Shown: positions 35,117 through 44,409 of the stretch, one piece after another
Numbering within the stretch: the stretch's first letter is position 1
Layout of the letters: every line of letters begins with the position of its first letter
Assembly (NCBI GenBank): GCA_039589195.1
Contig: JBDHHV010000038.1
Coordinates: forward strand, 23,945-87,944
DNA length: 64,000 nucleotides
Reading direction: 5' to 3'
Source of the DNA: JBDHAC01 sp039589195
Lineage (GTDB): Bacteria; Gemmatimonadota; Gemmatimonadetes; Palauibacterales; Palauibacteraceae
Translations under genes and position numbers: made by a program
The notes under the pieces: model-generated
What the model was told of the DNA's origin: nothing
Seen by the model: only the letters and a program-made list of their open reading frames with translations
Database searches by the model: none

Positions 35117-35179
35117 CTAAGCAATCCGACTCAGAATCACCTTCGGCCGGTGCTTCGCTTGCCAGCGTCGCTTGATCAT
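35117..35179 (-). CDS. Candidate 20-residue basic microprotein
   Basis: Reading minus from 35179: a GGGAG site, 3 bases, then MIKRRWQAKHRPKVILSRIA and a stop, 29 bases before the terminator hairpin with its T-run. An in-frame ATG nine bases earlier is also possible. The peptide is strongly basic (seven Lys/Arg). The combination of RBS, short frame and canonical terminator suggests a real transcript, but it could equally be an untranslated small RNA. Family unknown. Confidence 0.35.
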   Translation of the reverse strand: MIKRRWQAKHRPKVILSRIA

Positions 35180-35557
35180 GTCTCCCATCCTTGATCTATC
35201 GTCAACGTGTCCCTGATTGTCCATCTCAGGTATTCACACCATAAGACGTAGGAAGCGAGGAAATGGTTTCCTCGATCGCCCGCCTCGCGAGAATCAAGGA
35301 ACGGCACGAAGTGTGCCAGACACGCCCGGCAGCGCCCTCGGTCCGCACCGGTGGAGGAGAGTTCCGCGGCGCGCGGAGACGAGTCGGTCTTGTTCCGCCG
35401 CCGGGATCGCGCGATGTTTGTCCGCGCGCAAAGATCGTGAGCCGTAGCTGCAGAACGGAGTTTCCCATGCGCACGTCTCCCGCGAGACCTCTCTCGGGGT
35501 CGTCCCATCCTCGGTGATTTCCAGACGCGCTCTCGTCGCGCGGATCGACGGCTAGGC

Positions 35558-36382
35558 ATGCAATACCGAGCCATCGCGCGGGTTTGTGTCATGCTGGCGA
35601 TCGTTCCCGCCGCTGCCATCGGTCAGGAGACGGAGGGCCGCCGCCCGGCGCCGATCTCCAAGCGAGACCTGACGCGGATGCTTGTCGGCGACACGTACGA
35701 GCGTGACGAGATCGCCGGCATGATCCGGCGCGCCTGTCTGAGCTTCGTCCCCACGGTCACCGAGCGAGAGCTGTTTCGCGGCCTTGGCGCCGAGGGATCC
35801 GTTTTATCCGCTATCGACGGCTGCCTCCCGCCCCCAGCGCCTGTGCGAGCACAGGAGTCCGAGCTGCCGGTGCCACCGTCGCAGTCGACGCCGGCTACGT
35901 TCGCCTCTCCCTCCGCGGAAGACGTGTCGGACCCGGCGCCGATCGCCGAGGATGAGGTATCGGACCCGGCGCCGGCCGTCGAGGAACAGGTCCCGGACCC
36001 GGCGGCGCTCGCCGAGCCGAGTGTGGAGCCCGAAGCTCCTGCGCCCACTCCGATCATTGAAGTGCCCGCGGACACCATTTTGGCGGCTGATTCGACCGAG
36101 TCCCGCACCGAGAGCTCCCCTGTCGAGGCCTACACCGTCGGCCCCAGCGATGAGGTCAGCCGCCTGCGACGGATCGCGGCGGGAGCCGCGGCTCGGGGCG
36201 ATGTCGAGACGGCCCTCCGCACCCTCAGGGACATCGTCTCGCTCGCCCCCGACGACCCGCTCACATGGTTCCAGTTGGGAGCGGCGCTCGCGTCCGTCGG
36301 AGACGCGGAAGGGGCTCGCGATGCCTTCATTCGCGCGGCCACCCTGGATCGGGCAAAGCGGCGCTCACCACCCAACGACTGA
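35558..36382 (+). CDS. Secreted TPR protein with proline/acidic repeat linker
   Basis: The 274-residue product begins with a signal peptide (VCVMLAIVPAAAIGQ). A small helical domain follows (KRDLTRMLVGDTYERDEIAG through LGAEGSVLSAIDGCL) with two cysteines. Then a low-complexity linker, about residues 100-190, repeats the unit SDPAP-A-E-E/D three times. The C-terminus is a TPR-like pair (AAARGDVETALRTLRDIVSL and WFQLGAALASVGDAEGARDA). It is likely a periplasmic adaptor; the partner is unknown. The start has only a weak RBS. Confidence 0.7.
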   Translation: MQYRAIARVCVMLAIVPAAAIGQETEGRRPAPISKRDLTRMLVGDTYERDEIAGMIRRACLSFVPTVTERELFRGLGAEGSVLSAIDGCLPPPAPVRAQESELPVPPSQSTPATFASPSAEDVSDPAPIAEDEVSDPAPAVEEQVPDPAALAEPSVEPEAPAPTPIIEVPADTILAADSTESRTESSPVEAYTVGPSDEVSRLRRIAAGAAARGDVETALRTLRDIVSLAPDDPLTWFQLGAALASVGDAEGARDAFIRAATLDRAKRRSPPND

Positions 36383-36507
36383 TCGCGCTCTCGCGAATTC
36401 CACGACATTAAACGTCCTGGAGAGATCGGCGGTTATTTGATCGGGAGATCCGATGCCCACATCTTCCGACACCCTCCTTGCCACAGGGTGCGACATCGAG
36501 GTGATCA

Positions 36508-37010
36508 ATGCGTTCTGCTCCGCTTATACACAGCGTTCTCTTCTCGCTGCTGCTGGTCGGCCCTGGAGCGCTCGCGGCGCAAAACCTGCCCGGGGGAAAC
36601 CCACGAGATTATGGAGAGCGCCAGCGCCGTGCGGCGGAACAGTACCGAAGAGAGTTGCTCCACGATGTGACCGGGACGTTTGGTCGGTGGAAACGCGCTT
36701 GGGCCGACGATGATGCGGGAGACACGGCCGATTTCTACACGGATGATGCCGTCATTATCATTCCCACGCAGAGCGCGGCCTACCGGGGGAAGGACGATGT
36801 GGAGCAGTTCCTGGAGGACTTGCTACCGACGCTTGGCGAGCTCTCCACGGACATCATAGAGTTCGACGCCGGAGACAGGCTCGCCTATCTCATCGTGCGT
36901 TTCTCCAGCCCACCCTCATGCAGGGCACGTTCGTGTCGGTCTTCCGGCTGGAAGGCCGGAACTGGAAGATCCGGTCCCAGACTCTCTTCGAGCAGGGCTC
37001 CGAACGCTAA
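36508..37010 (+). pseudogene. SnoaL/DUF4440-like secreted protein with frameshift
   Basis: Signal peptide (SVLFSLLLVGPGALAAQ), then a SnoaL/DUF4440-type domain: GTFGRWKRAWADDDAGDTAD, FYTDDAVIIIPTQSAAYRGK, VEQFLEDLLPTLGEL. After AYLIVRFS near 36905 the frame turns into Arg/Ser-rich sequence. In the other frame the expected end is found, PTLMQGTFVSVFRLEG and NWKIRSQTLFEQGSER, with a stop at 37010. One shift, possibly with some lost codons, explains this. It may be a sequence error. The start ATG at 36508 follows GAGGTGATCA. Confidence 0.65.
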
Positions 37011-37227
37011 CCCGAAAGCGCCGCTCGAGCCGCGGTCGTCCTCCCACCTTCGGCTCGCGCTCGAGACTTCGTCATCGAACCGGCATCCACCGCGATGATC
37101 GGGGGCGTTCTCGCTAGGGACAACCCGGGTGGGCTCCTCTATATTTGCCCTACCCGCAATCCAGATCGGGGGCTCAGCCAGCGGGTGCATGACGCGATCG
37201 AGCTCCAAGCGCCCCCACGGAGGAATC

Positions 37228-40200
37228 ATGAATAGAGCGCTCCCAGCGATTGGCCTCTTCGTTCTCGTCAGCCTCTCGGTTAGCCCTGCAGCGGCGCGAG
37301 CCCAGGGGGCCGCTCCCAACGGCGATCTCACCCTCATGCTCAGCGCGCCGGCGGTCAGCGACACGCATGTCGCGTTCACGTACGCCGGCGATCTCTGGAT
37401 CGCCGAACACGATGGTACCGACGTTCTGAGACTGACCACGCACCAGGGGCTCGAAACGAACCCGCGTTTCTCGCCGAACGGGCGCACCCTCGCGTTCAGC
37501 GGCCAGTACGACGGTAACACCGACGTCTACGTAGTGCCCGTCGAGGGCGGCGTGCCGACACGCCTGACCTGGCACCCGGGCAGCGACATCGTCCAGGGCT
37601 TCACCGTTGACGGGGCGGCCGTGCTGTTCACTTCGGCGCGCTCGGCCTACACGGGACGCCACCGGCAGCTTCACACGGTGTCGCTGGACGGTGGCCACCC
37701 CGAGCAGCTGCCCATTCCGCACGCCTTCAAGGCCGCCTATTCGCCGGACGGGTCCAAGATCGCGTACACGCCCCTGTACGAGCCCTTCAATCAGTGGAAG
37801 AACTACAGGGGCGGGACGGCGACGCGGATCTGGATCTACGACACCGCCGACCACTCGGTGCAGGAGGTCCCGCAGCCGGCCGGTCGCTCGAACGACACCG
37901 ACCCGATGTGGATCGGCGGGACCGTCTATTTCCGTTCGGACCGGAACGGAGAGTTCAACCTGTTCGCGTTCGATCCCGCCTCCGAGCAGGTGTCGCAGCT
38001 GACGCAGTACGCCGACTACCCGGTGCTCAACGCCTCCGCCGGCGGCGGAAAGATCGCCTACGAGCAGGCGGGCTACCTGCATCTGTTCGATCCGGCCGCG
38101 CTCGAGAGCGTGCCCGTTCCGATCCAGATCGCGACGGATCTGATCGAGGTCCGGCCGCGCTACGCGGAGGGCGCGAGATTCATCCGCGACGCGGCCGTGT
38201 CGCCCTCGGGAGCCCGAGCCGTCTTCGAGTTCCGCGGCGAGATCGTCACCGTCCCACAGAAGAAGGGCGATCACCGCAACCTCACCAACTCGACGGCCAT
38301 CCACGAGCGCTCGCCAACCTGGTCGCCGGACGGGACGTCGATCGCGTTCTTCTCGGACGAATCGGGGGAGTACGCACTCCACGTCTCTCCTCAGGACGGG
38401 AAGGGGGACGTGCGTACGTACGCCCTGGATGGGGCCGGCTTCTACGAGAACCCGCGGTGGTCCCCCGACGGAAACAAGATCAGCTACACGGACAACTCTC
38501 GGACCGTCTTCTGGATCGACCTCGAGACCGGGGCCACGCATCGGATCGGCGCCGACATGATCTACGGCCCGCTGCCGCCTCCGCATCACTCGTGGTCCCC
38601 CGACTCGCGCTGGATCGTCTACGCGAGCAACAACGAAACGAACATCCACACGGTCTACGTGCACTCGCTGGAGACAGGCGAGTCGCACGCCGTTACCGAC
38701 GGCCTCAGCGAGGTGTCGGAGGCGGTGTTCGACGCGTCCGGAAAATACCTCTACCTGCTGGTCTCGACGGACGCCGGGCCCGTGATCCAGTGGTTCGCGC
38801 AGTCCAACAACGATTTGGAGATGACCAACACGATCTACCTGGCCGTGCTCGAAAAGGGGACTCCGTCGCCGCTGGCCAAGGAAAGCGATGAGGAGGAGGC
38901 CGCGGCCGAGGGGGAGCCCGGTGAGGGAGAGGACCCCGCCGAGGACGAGGAAGAGGTCGTAGTCCAGATCGATTTCGACGGCCTGGACCAGCGGATCCTT
39001 GCCCTGCCGTTGGATGAGGCCGGCTACAGCAGCTTGCAGCCGGGTACACCCGGACAACTCTTCTACCTCCGGGCCGACGAAGGCGGAGGTGCGTTCGCAG
39101 GGCCGGCCGACGAAACGAGCCTGAGGCGCTTCAGCCTGGAAGACCGGGAGGAGACGACGTTGCTGACCGGCGTCCGCGCGTACGCGCTTTCGGGCGACAA
39201 GAAACAGGTCCTGTATGCTTCGTCACAGCGCGATTGGTTCATCGCCGCCGCGGGCGGTGCGGAAATCAAGCCTGGCGAAGGCCGGCTCTCGGCCGACCAG
39301 ATCAAGGTCCGGATCGATCCGCGCTCGGAATGGACGCAGATCTACAACGAGGCCTGGCGGATCAACCGCGACTATTTCTACGCCACCAACATGCACGGCA
39401 CGGACTGGGTGGCGATGCGCGACAAGTACACCGCCTTTCTACCCCACGTCGCGACACGCGCGGACCTCAACCGTGTCATGCAGTGGCTGCACAGCGAGCT
39501 GGCCGTCGGCCACCATCGCGTCGGTGGTGGAGACTTCCTCGAGCGGGCGGAGACCGTACCGGGTGGGCTCCTGGGGGCGGACTTCGAGGTCGATCAGGGC
39601 CGGTATCGCTTCGCGAAGGTATACGGTGGCCTCAACTGGAACCCGGATCTCCGCTCACCCCTGACCGAGCCCGGCGTGGAAGTGCAGACCGGGGAGTACC
39701 TGCTCGCGGTCGAGGGGATCGATTTGCGGCCCCCCGATAACCTGTTCAGCCGCTTCGAGAATACGGCGGACAAGATCGTCGAGATCACGGTCGGGCCGAG
39801 CGCCGATGACGCCGGCGCCCGCACCGTGAAGGTGGTGCCGCTCCAGAACGAGGGGGCGCTCCGCAACCGCGACTGGGTGGAGGGGAATCTAAGGAGGGTC
39901 CACGAGGCCACCGATGGTCGTGTGGCCTACGTATACGTGCCGAACACCGCGGGGGCCGGGCACGAATACTTCAAGCGCTACTTCTTCCCGCAGGCGAACA
40001 AGGAAGCGCTCATCATCGATGAGCGACACAACGGGGGCGGCCAGCTGGCGGACTACTACATCAACATCATGCGCCGGCCCTACGTGTCTCACTGGGCGAT
40101 GCGCTACGGCGTGGATCTCGAGACCCCCCAGGGCGCCATTCAGGGTCCGAAGGTCATGTTGATCGACGAGACCGCCGGCTCGGGTGGCGATTTGCTGCCT

Positions 40201-40521
40201 TTCATGTTCCGCAAGTTCGAGATGGGCACGTTGATTGGCCGTCGCACCTGGGGTGGCCTCGTGGGGATCCTGGGCTTCCCGACGCTGATGGATGGTGGAG
40301 GCATCACCGCGCCCAACCTCGCGATCTGGACCGAAGACGGCTTCGTGGTCGAGAACGTAGGGGTGCCGCCGGACATCGAGATCGAGCAGCTGCCAGCGGA
40401 CGTGATCGCCGGGCGCGACCCGCAGCTCGAGAAAGCGATCGAAGTCGTGCTGGAACAGTTGCAGGCCGCGGCGATGGCGGCGCCCACCCGCCCGCCGTAC
40501 CCGGTGCGTGTGCGTCCATAG
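37228..40521 (+). CDS. Tricorn-like S41 protease, secreted
   Basis: The product is 1097 residues, close to tricorn size. After a signal peptide (LFVLVSLSVSPAAARAQ) come two propeller regions with PD40-like blades (FAYAGDLWIAEHDG-like, FSPNGRTLAFSGQYDG, WSPDGTSIAFFSDESG). A C1 helical domain, a PDZ-like domain and the S41 core follow. Ser985 in DETAGSGGDLLPF is the likely nucleophile. YLLAVEGIDLRPPDN is the PDZ segment. Residues about 551-578 are a Glu-rich acidic insert. Tricorn enzymes degrade oligopeptides downstream of larger proteases; this one would act in the periplasm. ATG 37228 follows GGAGG and fits the signal peptide; the upstream 33 codons are rejected. Confidence 0.92.
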   Translation: MNRALPAIGLFVLVSLSVSPAAARAQGAAPNGDLTLMLSAPAVSDTHVAFTYAGDLWIAEHDGTDVLRLTTHQGLETNPRFSPNGRTLAFSGQYDGNTDVYVVPVEGGVPTRLTWHPGSDIVQGFTVDGAAVLFTSARSAYTGRHRQLHTVSLDGGHPEQLPIPHAFKAAYSPDGSKIAYTPLYEPFNQWKNYRGGTATRIWIYDTADHSVQEVPQPAGRSNDTDPMWIGGTVYFRSDRNGEFNLFAFDPASEQVSQLTQYADYPVLNASAGGGKIAYEQAGYLHLFDPAALESVPVPIQIATDLIEVRPRYAEGARFIRDAAVSPSGARAVFEFRGEIVTVPQKKGDHRNLTNSTAIHERSPTWSPDGTSIAFFSDESGEYALHVSPQDGKGDVRTYALDGAGFYENPRWSPDGNKISYTDNSRTVFWIDLETGATHRIGADMIYGPLPPPHHSWSPDSRWIVYASNNETNIHTVYVHSLETGESHAVTDGLSEVSEAVFDASGKYLYLLVSTDAGPVIQWFAQSNNDLEMTNTIYLAVLEKGTPSPLAKESDEEEAAAEGEPGEGEDPAEDEEEVVVQIDFDGLDQRILALPLDEAGYSSLQPGTPGQLFYLRADEGGGAFAGPADETSLRRFSLEDREETTLLTGVRAYALSGDKKQVLYASSQRDWFIAAAGGAEIKPGEGRLSADQIKVRIDPRSEWTQIYNEAWRINRDYFYATNMHGTDWVAMRDKYTAFLPHVATRADLNRVMQWLHSELAVGHHRVGGGDFLERAETVPGGLLGADFEVDQGRYRFAKVYGGLNWNPDLRSPLTEPGVEVQTGEYLLAVEGIDLRPPDNLFSRFENTADKIVEITVGPSADDAGARTVKVVPLQNEGALRNRDWVEGNLRRVHEATDGRVAYVYVPNTAGAGHEYFKRYFFPQANKEALIIDERHNGGGQLADYYINIMRRPYVSHWAMRYGVDLETPQGAIQGPKVMLIDETAGSGGDLLPFMFRKFEMGTLIGRRTWGGLVGILGFPTLMDGGGITAPNLAIWTEDGFVVENVGVPPDIEIEQLPADVIAGRDPQLEKAIEVVLEQLQAAAMAAPTRPPYPVRVRP

Positions 40522-40672
40522 GCGTTCGCCGGACAGTCTCCGACACGGGGTGGGTGCTCCGAGCTCCAACCACGGAGCGCGGGGCACCCCCCGGCCGCCG
40601 CGAGATGCCCAGCAACCATGACGAGGTGATCAGCCAGCGGCCCGAGGTGATCCACTAAAAGGGGAAGCCCTC

Positions 40673-41920
40673 ATGCGCGTCTCACGCCGTTCATTCCTCT
40701 CCGCCTCCGCGGCGGCGCTCGCGCTGCCTTTCGCGCGGTCGCGGCGTCACCGTGGGGAGGCTCGTGAGGCACACGAGGCGACTCCGATGAGTGAGCCGGT
40801 GCGACTTCCGCGCGTATCGTTTGACCCATGGCTCGAGGTCGACGCGGCCGCCCTCGCGCGGAACGCGCGCGAGGTGGCCCGGATCGGTGGGGGCCGCCCC
40901 ATCCTCGCCGTCGTCAAGAACAACGCGTACGGGCTTGGAATCCGTACTGCGGGCCCGGTCTTGGATGAGGTTGCAGAGGTCGTCGGTTGCGCGGTAGTCA
41001 AAGCGGAGGCGGCCATCGCCCTCAGGGACGCGGGCTTTCGCAAGCCGATCCTCCTGATGGGGCTGGTCGAGGATTCCGACGCGATCGAGCTGGTCGAGCG
41101 GGACATCCAATTGGCACCGTTTCATGACGGGGCGGCCGACCAGCTACGCCGGCTCGCGCAGCGCTTCCAACGGCAAATCCCGGTTCACCTGTACCTCGAC
41201 ACCGGTATGAGCAGGCTTGGAGTGCCCTTTCGCCGGGCCCTCCCGTGGATGCGGAGTATGGCCGAGGGTGGGCACGCCCACATCGAGGGGACGTTCATGG
41301 GCTTCACCGAGGAGGACGATTTCGACCCCGTCCAACTCGCGCGCTTCCTGGAGATCGCCGATGCGGCGCGTAGCGAGGGAATCCCGTTGGGTCGCCTGCA
41401 CGCGTCGTCGTCTCACGGGCTGTTCTACCGACCGGACGCATTGCTCGACATGGTGCGGCCCGGTCTGGTGCTGTACGGTGCCTACCCGTCGGGCGCCCGC
41501 GAGCTGGAGCAGGCGGCGTTGCGGCCCGCGTTCCGGCTGCACGCCCGCGTCGTGCGCGTGGAGCGTCTCTCGGCCGGTGACAGCGTGAGCTACGGTCGCG
41601 ACTACGTGGCCGAGAAACCGACCTGGATTGCGACGCTCCCGGTAGGGCACGCGGATGGGTACCCGCGGACCGCCGTCAACGGCTGCGCGGTCGTCATCGG
41701 AGGTGCCGTGTACCCCGTGATCGGTGCGGTGAGCGCGAGCCACACGATCGTGGAGCTGGGTGAGGAAAGGTCGGTCGAGGTGGCTGACGTCGCCACGCTG
41801 ATCGGACCGGATCACGAAGCGATCCGCCCGAACACGATCTCCGAGCGCGCCGGCGTCTCCGTGTATGACGTCCTGATGCATCTGAGCGCGGCGCTGCCCC
41901 GCGCCAGGGTCTCCGGTTGA
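40673..41920 (+). CDS. alr: Tat-exported alanine racemase-like PLP enzyme
   Basis: This 415-residue protein starts with a Tat signal (VSRRSFLSASAAALALPFA), rare for an enzyme normally in the cytoplasm. The Alr core follows: WLEVDAAALARNAREVARI, PLP Lys82 in AVVKNNAYGLG, LYLDTGMSRLGV, MVRPGLVLYGAYPSG, and the second catalytic Tyr307 in DSVSYGRDYVAE, and GHADGYPR. The usual Met-Asp of the C-terminal GxxxMDQ segment is replaced (AVSASHTIVEL), a change also seen in periplasmic broad-spectrum racemases as I recall, so racemisation of other amino acids is possible. The stop overlaps the next gene (TTGA). An internal Met at residue 39 could give a cytosolic form. Confidence 0.88.
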   Translation: MRVSRRSFLSASAAALALPFARSRRHRGEAREAHEATPMSEPVRLPRVSFDPWLEVDAAALARNAREVARIGGGRPILAVVKNNAYGLGIRTAGPVLDEVAEVVGCAVVKAEAAIALRDAGFRKPILLMGLVEDSDAIELVERDIQLAPFHDGAADQLRRLAQRFQRQIPVHLYLDTGMSRLGVPFRRALPWMRSMAEGGHAHIEGTFMGFTEEDDFDPVQLARFLEIADAARSEGIPLGRLHASSSHGLFYRPDALLDMVRPGLVLYGAYPSGARELEQAALRPAFRLHARVVRVERLSAGDSVSYGRDYVAEKPTWIATLPVGHADGYPRTAVNGCAVVIGGAVYPVIGAVSASHTIVELGEERSVEVADVATLIGPDHEAIRPNTISERAGVSVYDVLMHLSAALPRARVSG

Positions 41921-44184
41921 GGGGACCCTTCCGTCACTCGACGAGCGGGCCCCGGGCATCGCGCGGCTCGTGGGGTCACCGAGACTGGATTCTCCTTATT
42001 GCAGGCCTCTCGGGCTGGCCAGGGCCGCTGGCCGCGCAGGAGGTCCCGCCCGCGGACCGGCCTTCGGTCAGCGCGGCGCGGCTGGGAGACCAGCCAACCG
42101 ACCGGATCGAGCTCGACGGGATCCTGAGCGAGTCAGTTTGGGAAACCGCGCCGGCCGCGACGGACTTCCGCCAACGCGAACCGGACGTGGGCGCTCCCGC
42201 GACGGAGCCGACCGAGATCCGGATCCTGTACGACGACCACAGCCTCTATGTGGGTGTGCGGGCCGTGGACCGAGAGCCCGACCGGGTGATCGCGCGGATC
42301 CTGCAGCGAGATCGGCTCATGAGCCCGGGCTTCGGCTTCGGGGTGCAGTTCGCCGGGGACGACGGCGTCGCTCTCCTGTTCGACCCGTTTCACGACCATC
42401 GGAACGGCGTGATCTTCGCCACGAACCCGAACGGGGCGAAGTACGACGCGCTGATCACCGACGAAGGGCGCGAGCTGAACAGCGACTGGCGCGGTGTCTG
42501 GCACGTCGCCGCCAGCCGCACTGACGAGGGGTGGAGTGCGGAATTCGAGATCCCGTTCCGGACGCTGCGGTATCCCGCGGCGGCCGAGGCCCGTTCATGG
42601 GGCTTCAACGTCTTCCGCATCATCCGCCGAAAGAACGAGGAGACGCTGTGGAGCTCCTGGTCCCGTGACAACGAGGGGTTCCACCGCGTCAGCCTAGCGG
42701 GACACCTGGAAGGCCTGGCCGATCTGCCCCGCCCGGGCCTGAACCTCGAGGTAAAGCCCTACCTGCTGACGGGCGGTACGCAGGAGCCGGACGCGTCCGG
42801 CGACACGCAAACGGACGGTCGCCTCGATGCGGGGGTGGACGCGAAGTACCAGGTGCTCCCGGGCCTCGTGCTGGATGTCACGGTCAACCCCGACTTCGCC
42901 CAGGTCGAGGTCGACGACGAGCAGGTGAACCTCACGCGCTTCGATCTCTTCTTCCCAGAGAAGCGCGACTTCTTCCTCGAGAACGCCGGGATATTCGAGT
43001 TCGGCGTGCGCGGGTTCGGAGAGCCGCCTCCGTTCCTCCTCTTTTTCTCCCGGCGGATCGGGATCTCGGAAGGCAGCGAGGTACCGGTGTACGGGGGCGT
43101 CCGCCTGACGGGCAGGGTGGGCGGGCAGACGATCGGGCTCCTGAACGTCGTGACCGATGTGGATGACGGGGGATCGGCCGCGAACCACGCGATCCTGCGA
43201 TACAAGCGCGATCTGGGGAGCAGCGGGTACGTGGGTGCCATGCTCACCGACCTGAGGCGGCAGGACTTCTGGAATACCGCCGTCGGACTGGATGCCTCCC
43301 TCTGGCCCACCTCCACCCTCAACCTCCAGGGCTTCGCCGCTTCCACCTCGACGTCGGGTGAGGGCGGGGACGACGAAGCCTACCGTGTGATGGTCGATCA
43401 CACGGGCGACTGGATCGGGTTCTTCGCACAGCATCTCTTCATCGGTCCGGAAGCGAATACCGACATGGGCTTCATCACCCGGCCGGACGTCCGTCGGTCG
43501 GACGTTTTTCTTCGCCTGACACCCCGCCCGCCGATCCTCGATCTCCGCAAGATCGACGTGAGGTTGCAGGGTGCACACGTTCTGACCGCCGACGGGAGGC
43601 TGCAGGATTGGACCGGAAGCGCCGAGGTGGCGCCGGAATGGAACAGCGGGGAATCGCTGAGCCTCTCGTATTCTCGAGGCTTCGTCCGACTGGACGAGGC
43701 CTTCGACCTGGCCGACAGCGTGAGTGTGCCGATCGGCGACTACGACAACTGGGAGCTCGACCTTGGCGGCCAGACGAGTACGAACCGCGCCGTGGCGCTG
43801 GGCGCAGGCGGCTCGTATCAGCGCTTCTTCGACGGCACGCTGATCTCCTGGGGCGGCACGCTGTCGCTGGCTCCCGGCTCGCATCTGAGCGCGGTCCTCG
43901 GCTTCGCGCACAACGATGTGGAGATCCCCGGCGGTGAGTTCACGGCTGATATCGTTTCGGTGCGCGTACGGTACGCCTTCACCACGACCCTGACCGCGAA
44001 TGCCCTGCTCCAGTACAACAGCCTGGACCGGCGAGTATCGGCCAACGTCAGGCTGAACTTCATCCACCGGCCGGGCAGCGATCTGTTCATCGTCTTGAAC
44101 GAAGAGCGTGGCTCCGACGACTCCACGTGGGATTTCCGCAGCCGCGGTCTGGTGGCCAAGCTCACCTACCTCCTGAGGCTGTGA
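41917..44184 (+). CDS. DUF5916 protein with CBM9-like domain
   Basis: The product has 755 residues. A signal peptide (WILLIAGLSGWPGPLAAQ) is followed by a CBM9-like beta-sandwich, about 45-230: LDGILSESVWETAPAATDFR, YVGVRAVDREPDRV, SAEFEIPFRTLRYP. The long C-terminal DUF5916 region ends in outer-membrane-like beta strands (VSVRVRYAFTTTLTANALLQ, and a terminal LTYLLRL), suggesting a barrel in the outer membrane. The start TTG overlaps the racemase stop (TTGA), so the two are coupled. The function of DUF5916 is unknown; binding of a sugar- or peptide-bearing surface ligand is a guess. Confidence 0.85.
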   Translation: MRGPFRHSTSGPRASRGSWGHRDWILLIAGLSGWPGPLAAQEVPPADRPSVSAARLGDQPTDRIELDGILSESVWETAPAATDFRQREPDVGAPATEPTEIRILYDDHSLYVGVRAVDREPDRVIARILQRDRLMSPGFGFGVQFAGDDGVALLFDPFHDHRNGVIFATNPNGAKYDALITDEGRELNSDWRGVWHVAASRTDEGWSAEFEIPFRTLRYPAAAEARSWGFNVFRIIRRKNEETLWSSWSRDNEGFHRVSLAGHLEGLADLPRPGLNLEVKPYLLTGGTQEPDASGDTQTDGRLDAGVDAKYQVLPGLVLDVTVNPDFAQVEVDDEQVNLTRFDLFFPEKRDFFLENAGIFEFGVRGFGEPPPFLLFFSRRIGISEGSEVPVYGGVRLTGRVGGQTIGLLNVVTDVDDGGSAANHAILRYKRDLGSSGYVGAMLTDLRRQDFWNTAVGLDASLWPTSTLNLQGFAASTSTSGEGGDDEAYRVMVDHTGDWIGFFAQHLFIGPEANTDMGFITRPDVRRSDVFLRLTPRPPILDLRKIDVRLQGAHVLTADGRLQDWTGSAEVAPEWNSGESLSLSYSRGFVRLDEAFDLADSVSVPIGDYDNWELDLGGQTSTNRAVALGAGGSYQRFFDGTLISWGGTLSLAPGSHLSAVLGFAHNDVEIPGGEFTADIVSVRVRYAFTTTLTANALLQYNSLDRRVSANVRLNFIHRPGSDLFIVLNEERGSDDSTWDFRSRGLVAKLTYLLRL

Positions 44185-44291
44185 GGTGCGAACCGACCGC
44201 GTGACGCCGCCCATGGGCAGGCGAATGTGCCGGCCAGGGCAGGAGAGGGAGTGGCTCATGTGTGAGGAGTTGCGTATCCTCTACTCCTGAG

Positions 44292-44310
44292 TTGAGGCGT
44301 TTCGCCCCAA
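44292..44310. promoter_or_regulatory. Imperfect palindrome upstream of sulfatase-like gene 1
   Basis: TTGAGGCGTTTCGCCCCAA, two near-complementary halves, lies 100 bases before the start at 44410. It resembles the TTGGGGC...GTCCCAA element before gene 3 at 49418-49437. A regulator-binding site is a possibility. No known motif was matched. Confidence 0.3.
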
Positions 44311-44409
44311 AGTCCAGGCGGGACTGGCCGGGGTTGGGAGTCGGGGTCGGGGAGGGGTCGCGGTGGGCGGGTCAGGACTGCGGCGCCTCGCCACGAAGGA
44401 TGGCCGCCG

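Larger units (their letters stand above)
35015..35557 (+). other. Intergenic stretch with terminator and tiny reverse gene
   Basis: Of these 543 bases, 35057-35088 is a strong hairpin and 35117-35179 a candidate 20-residue reverse-strand gene. From 35180 to 35557 I see only frames without start signals or features. Confidence 0.4.

Noticed and set aside
35176..35619. 147-codon minus-strand frame
   Set aside because: Composition is Arg/Ser-rich without start signal, and it overlaps the signal-peptide region of the TPR gene at 35558.
37174..39057. 627-codon frame antisense to the tricorn-like protease
   Set aside because: Long antisense frames are expected in DNA this GC-rich; the sense strand has signal peptide, propeller and S41 motifs, the antisense none.
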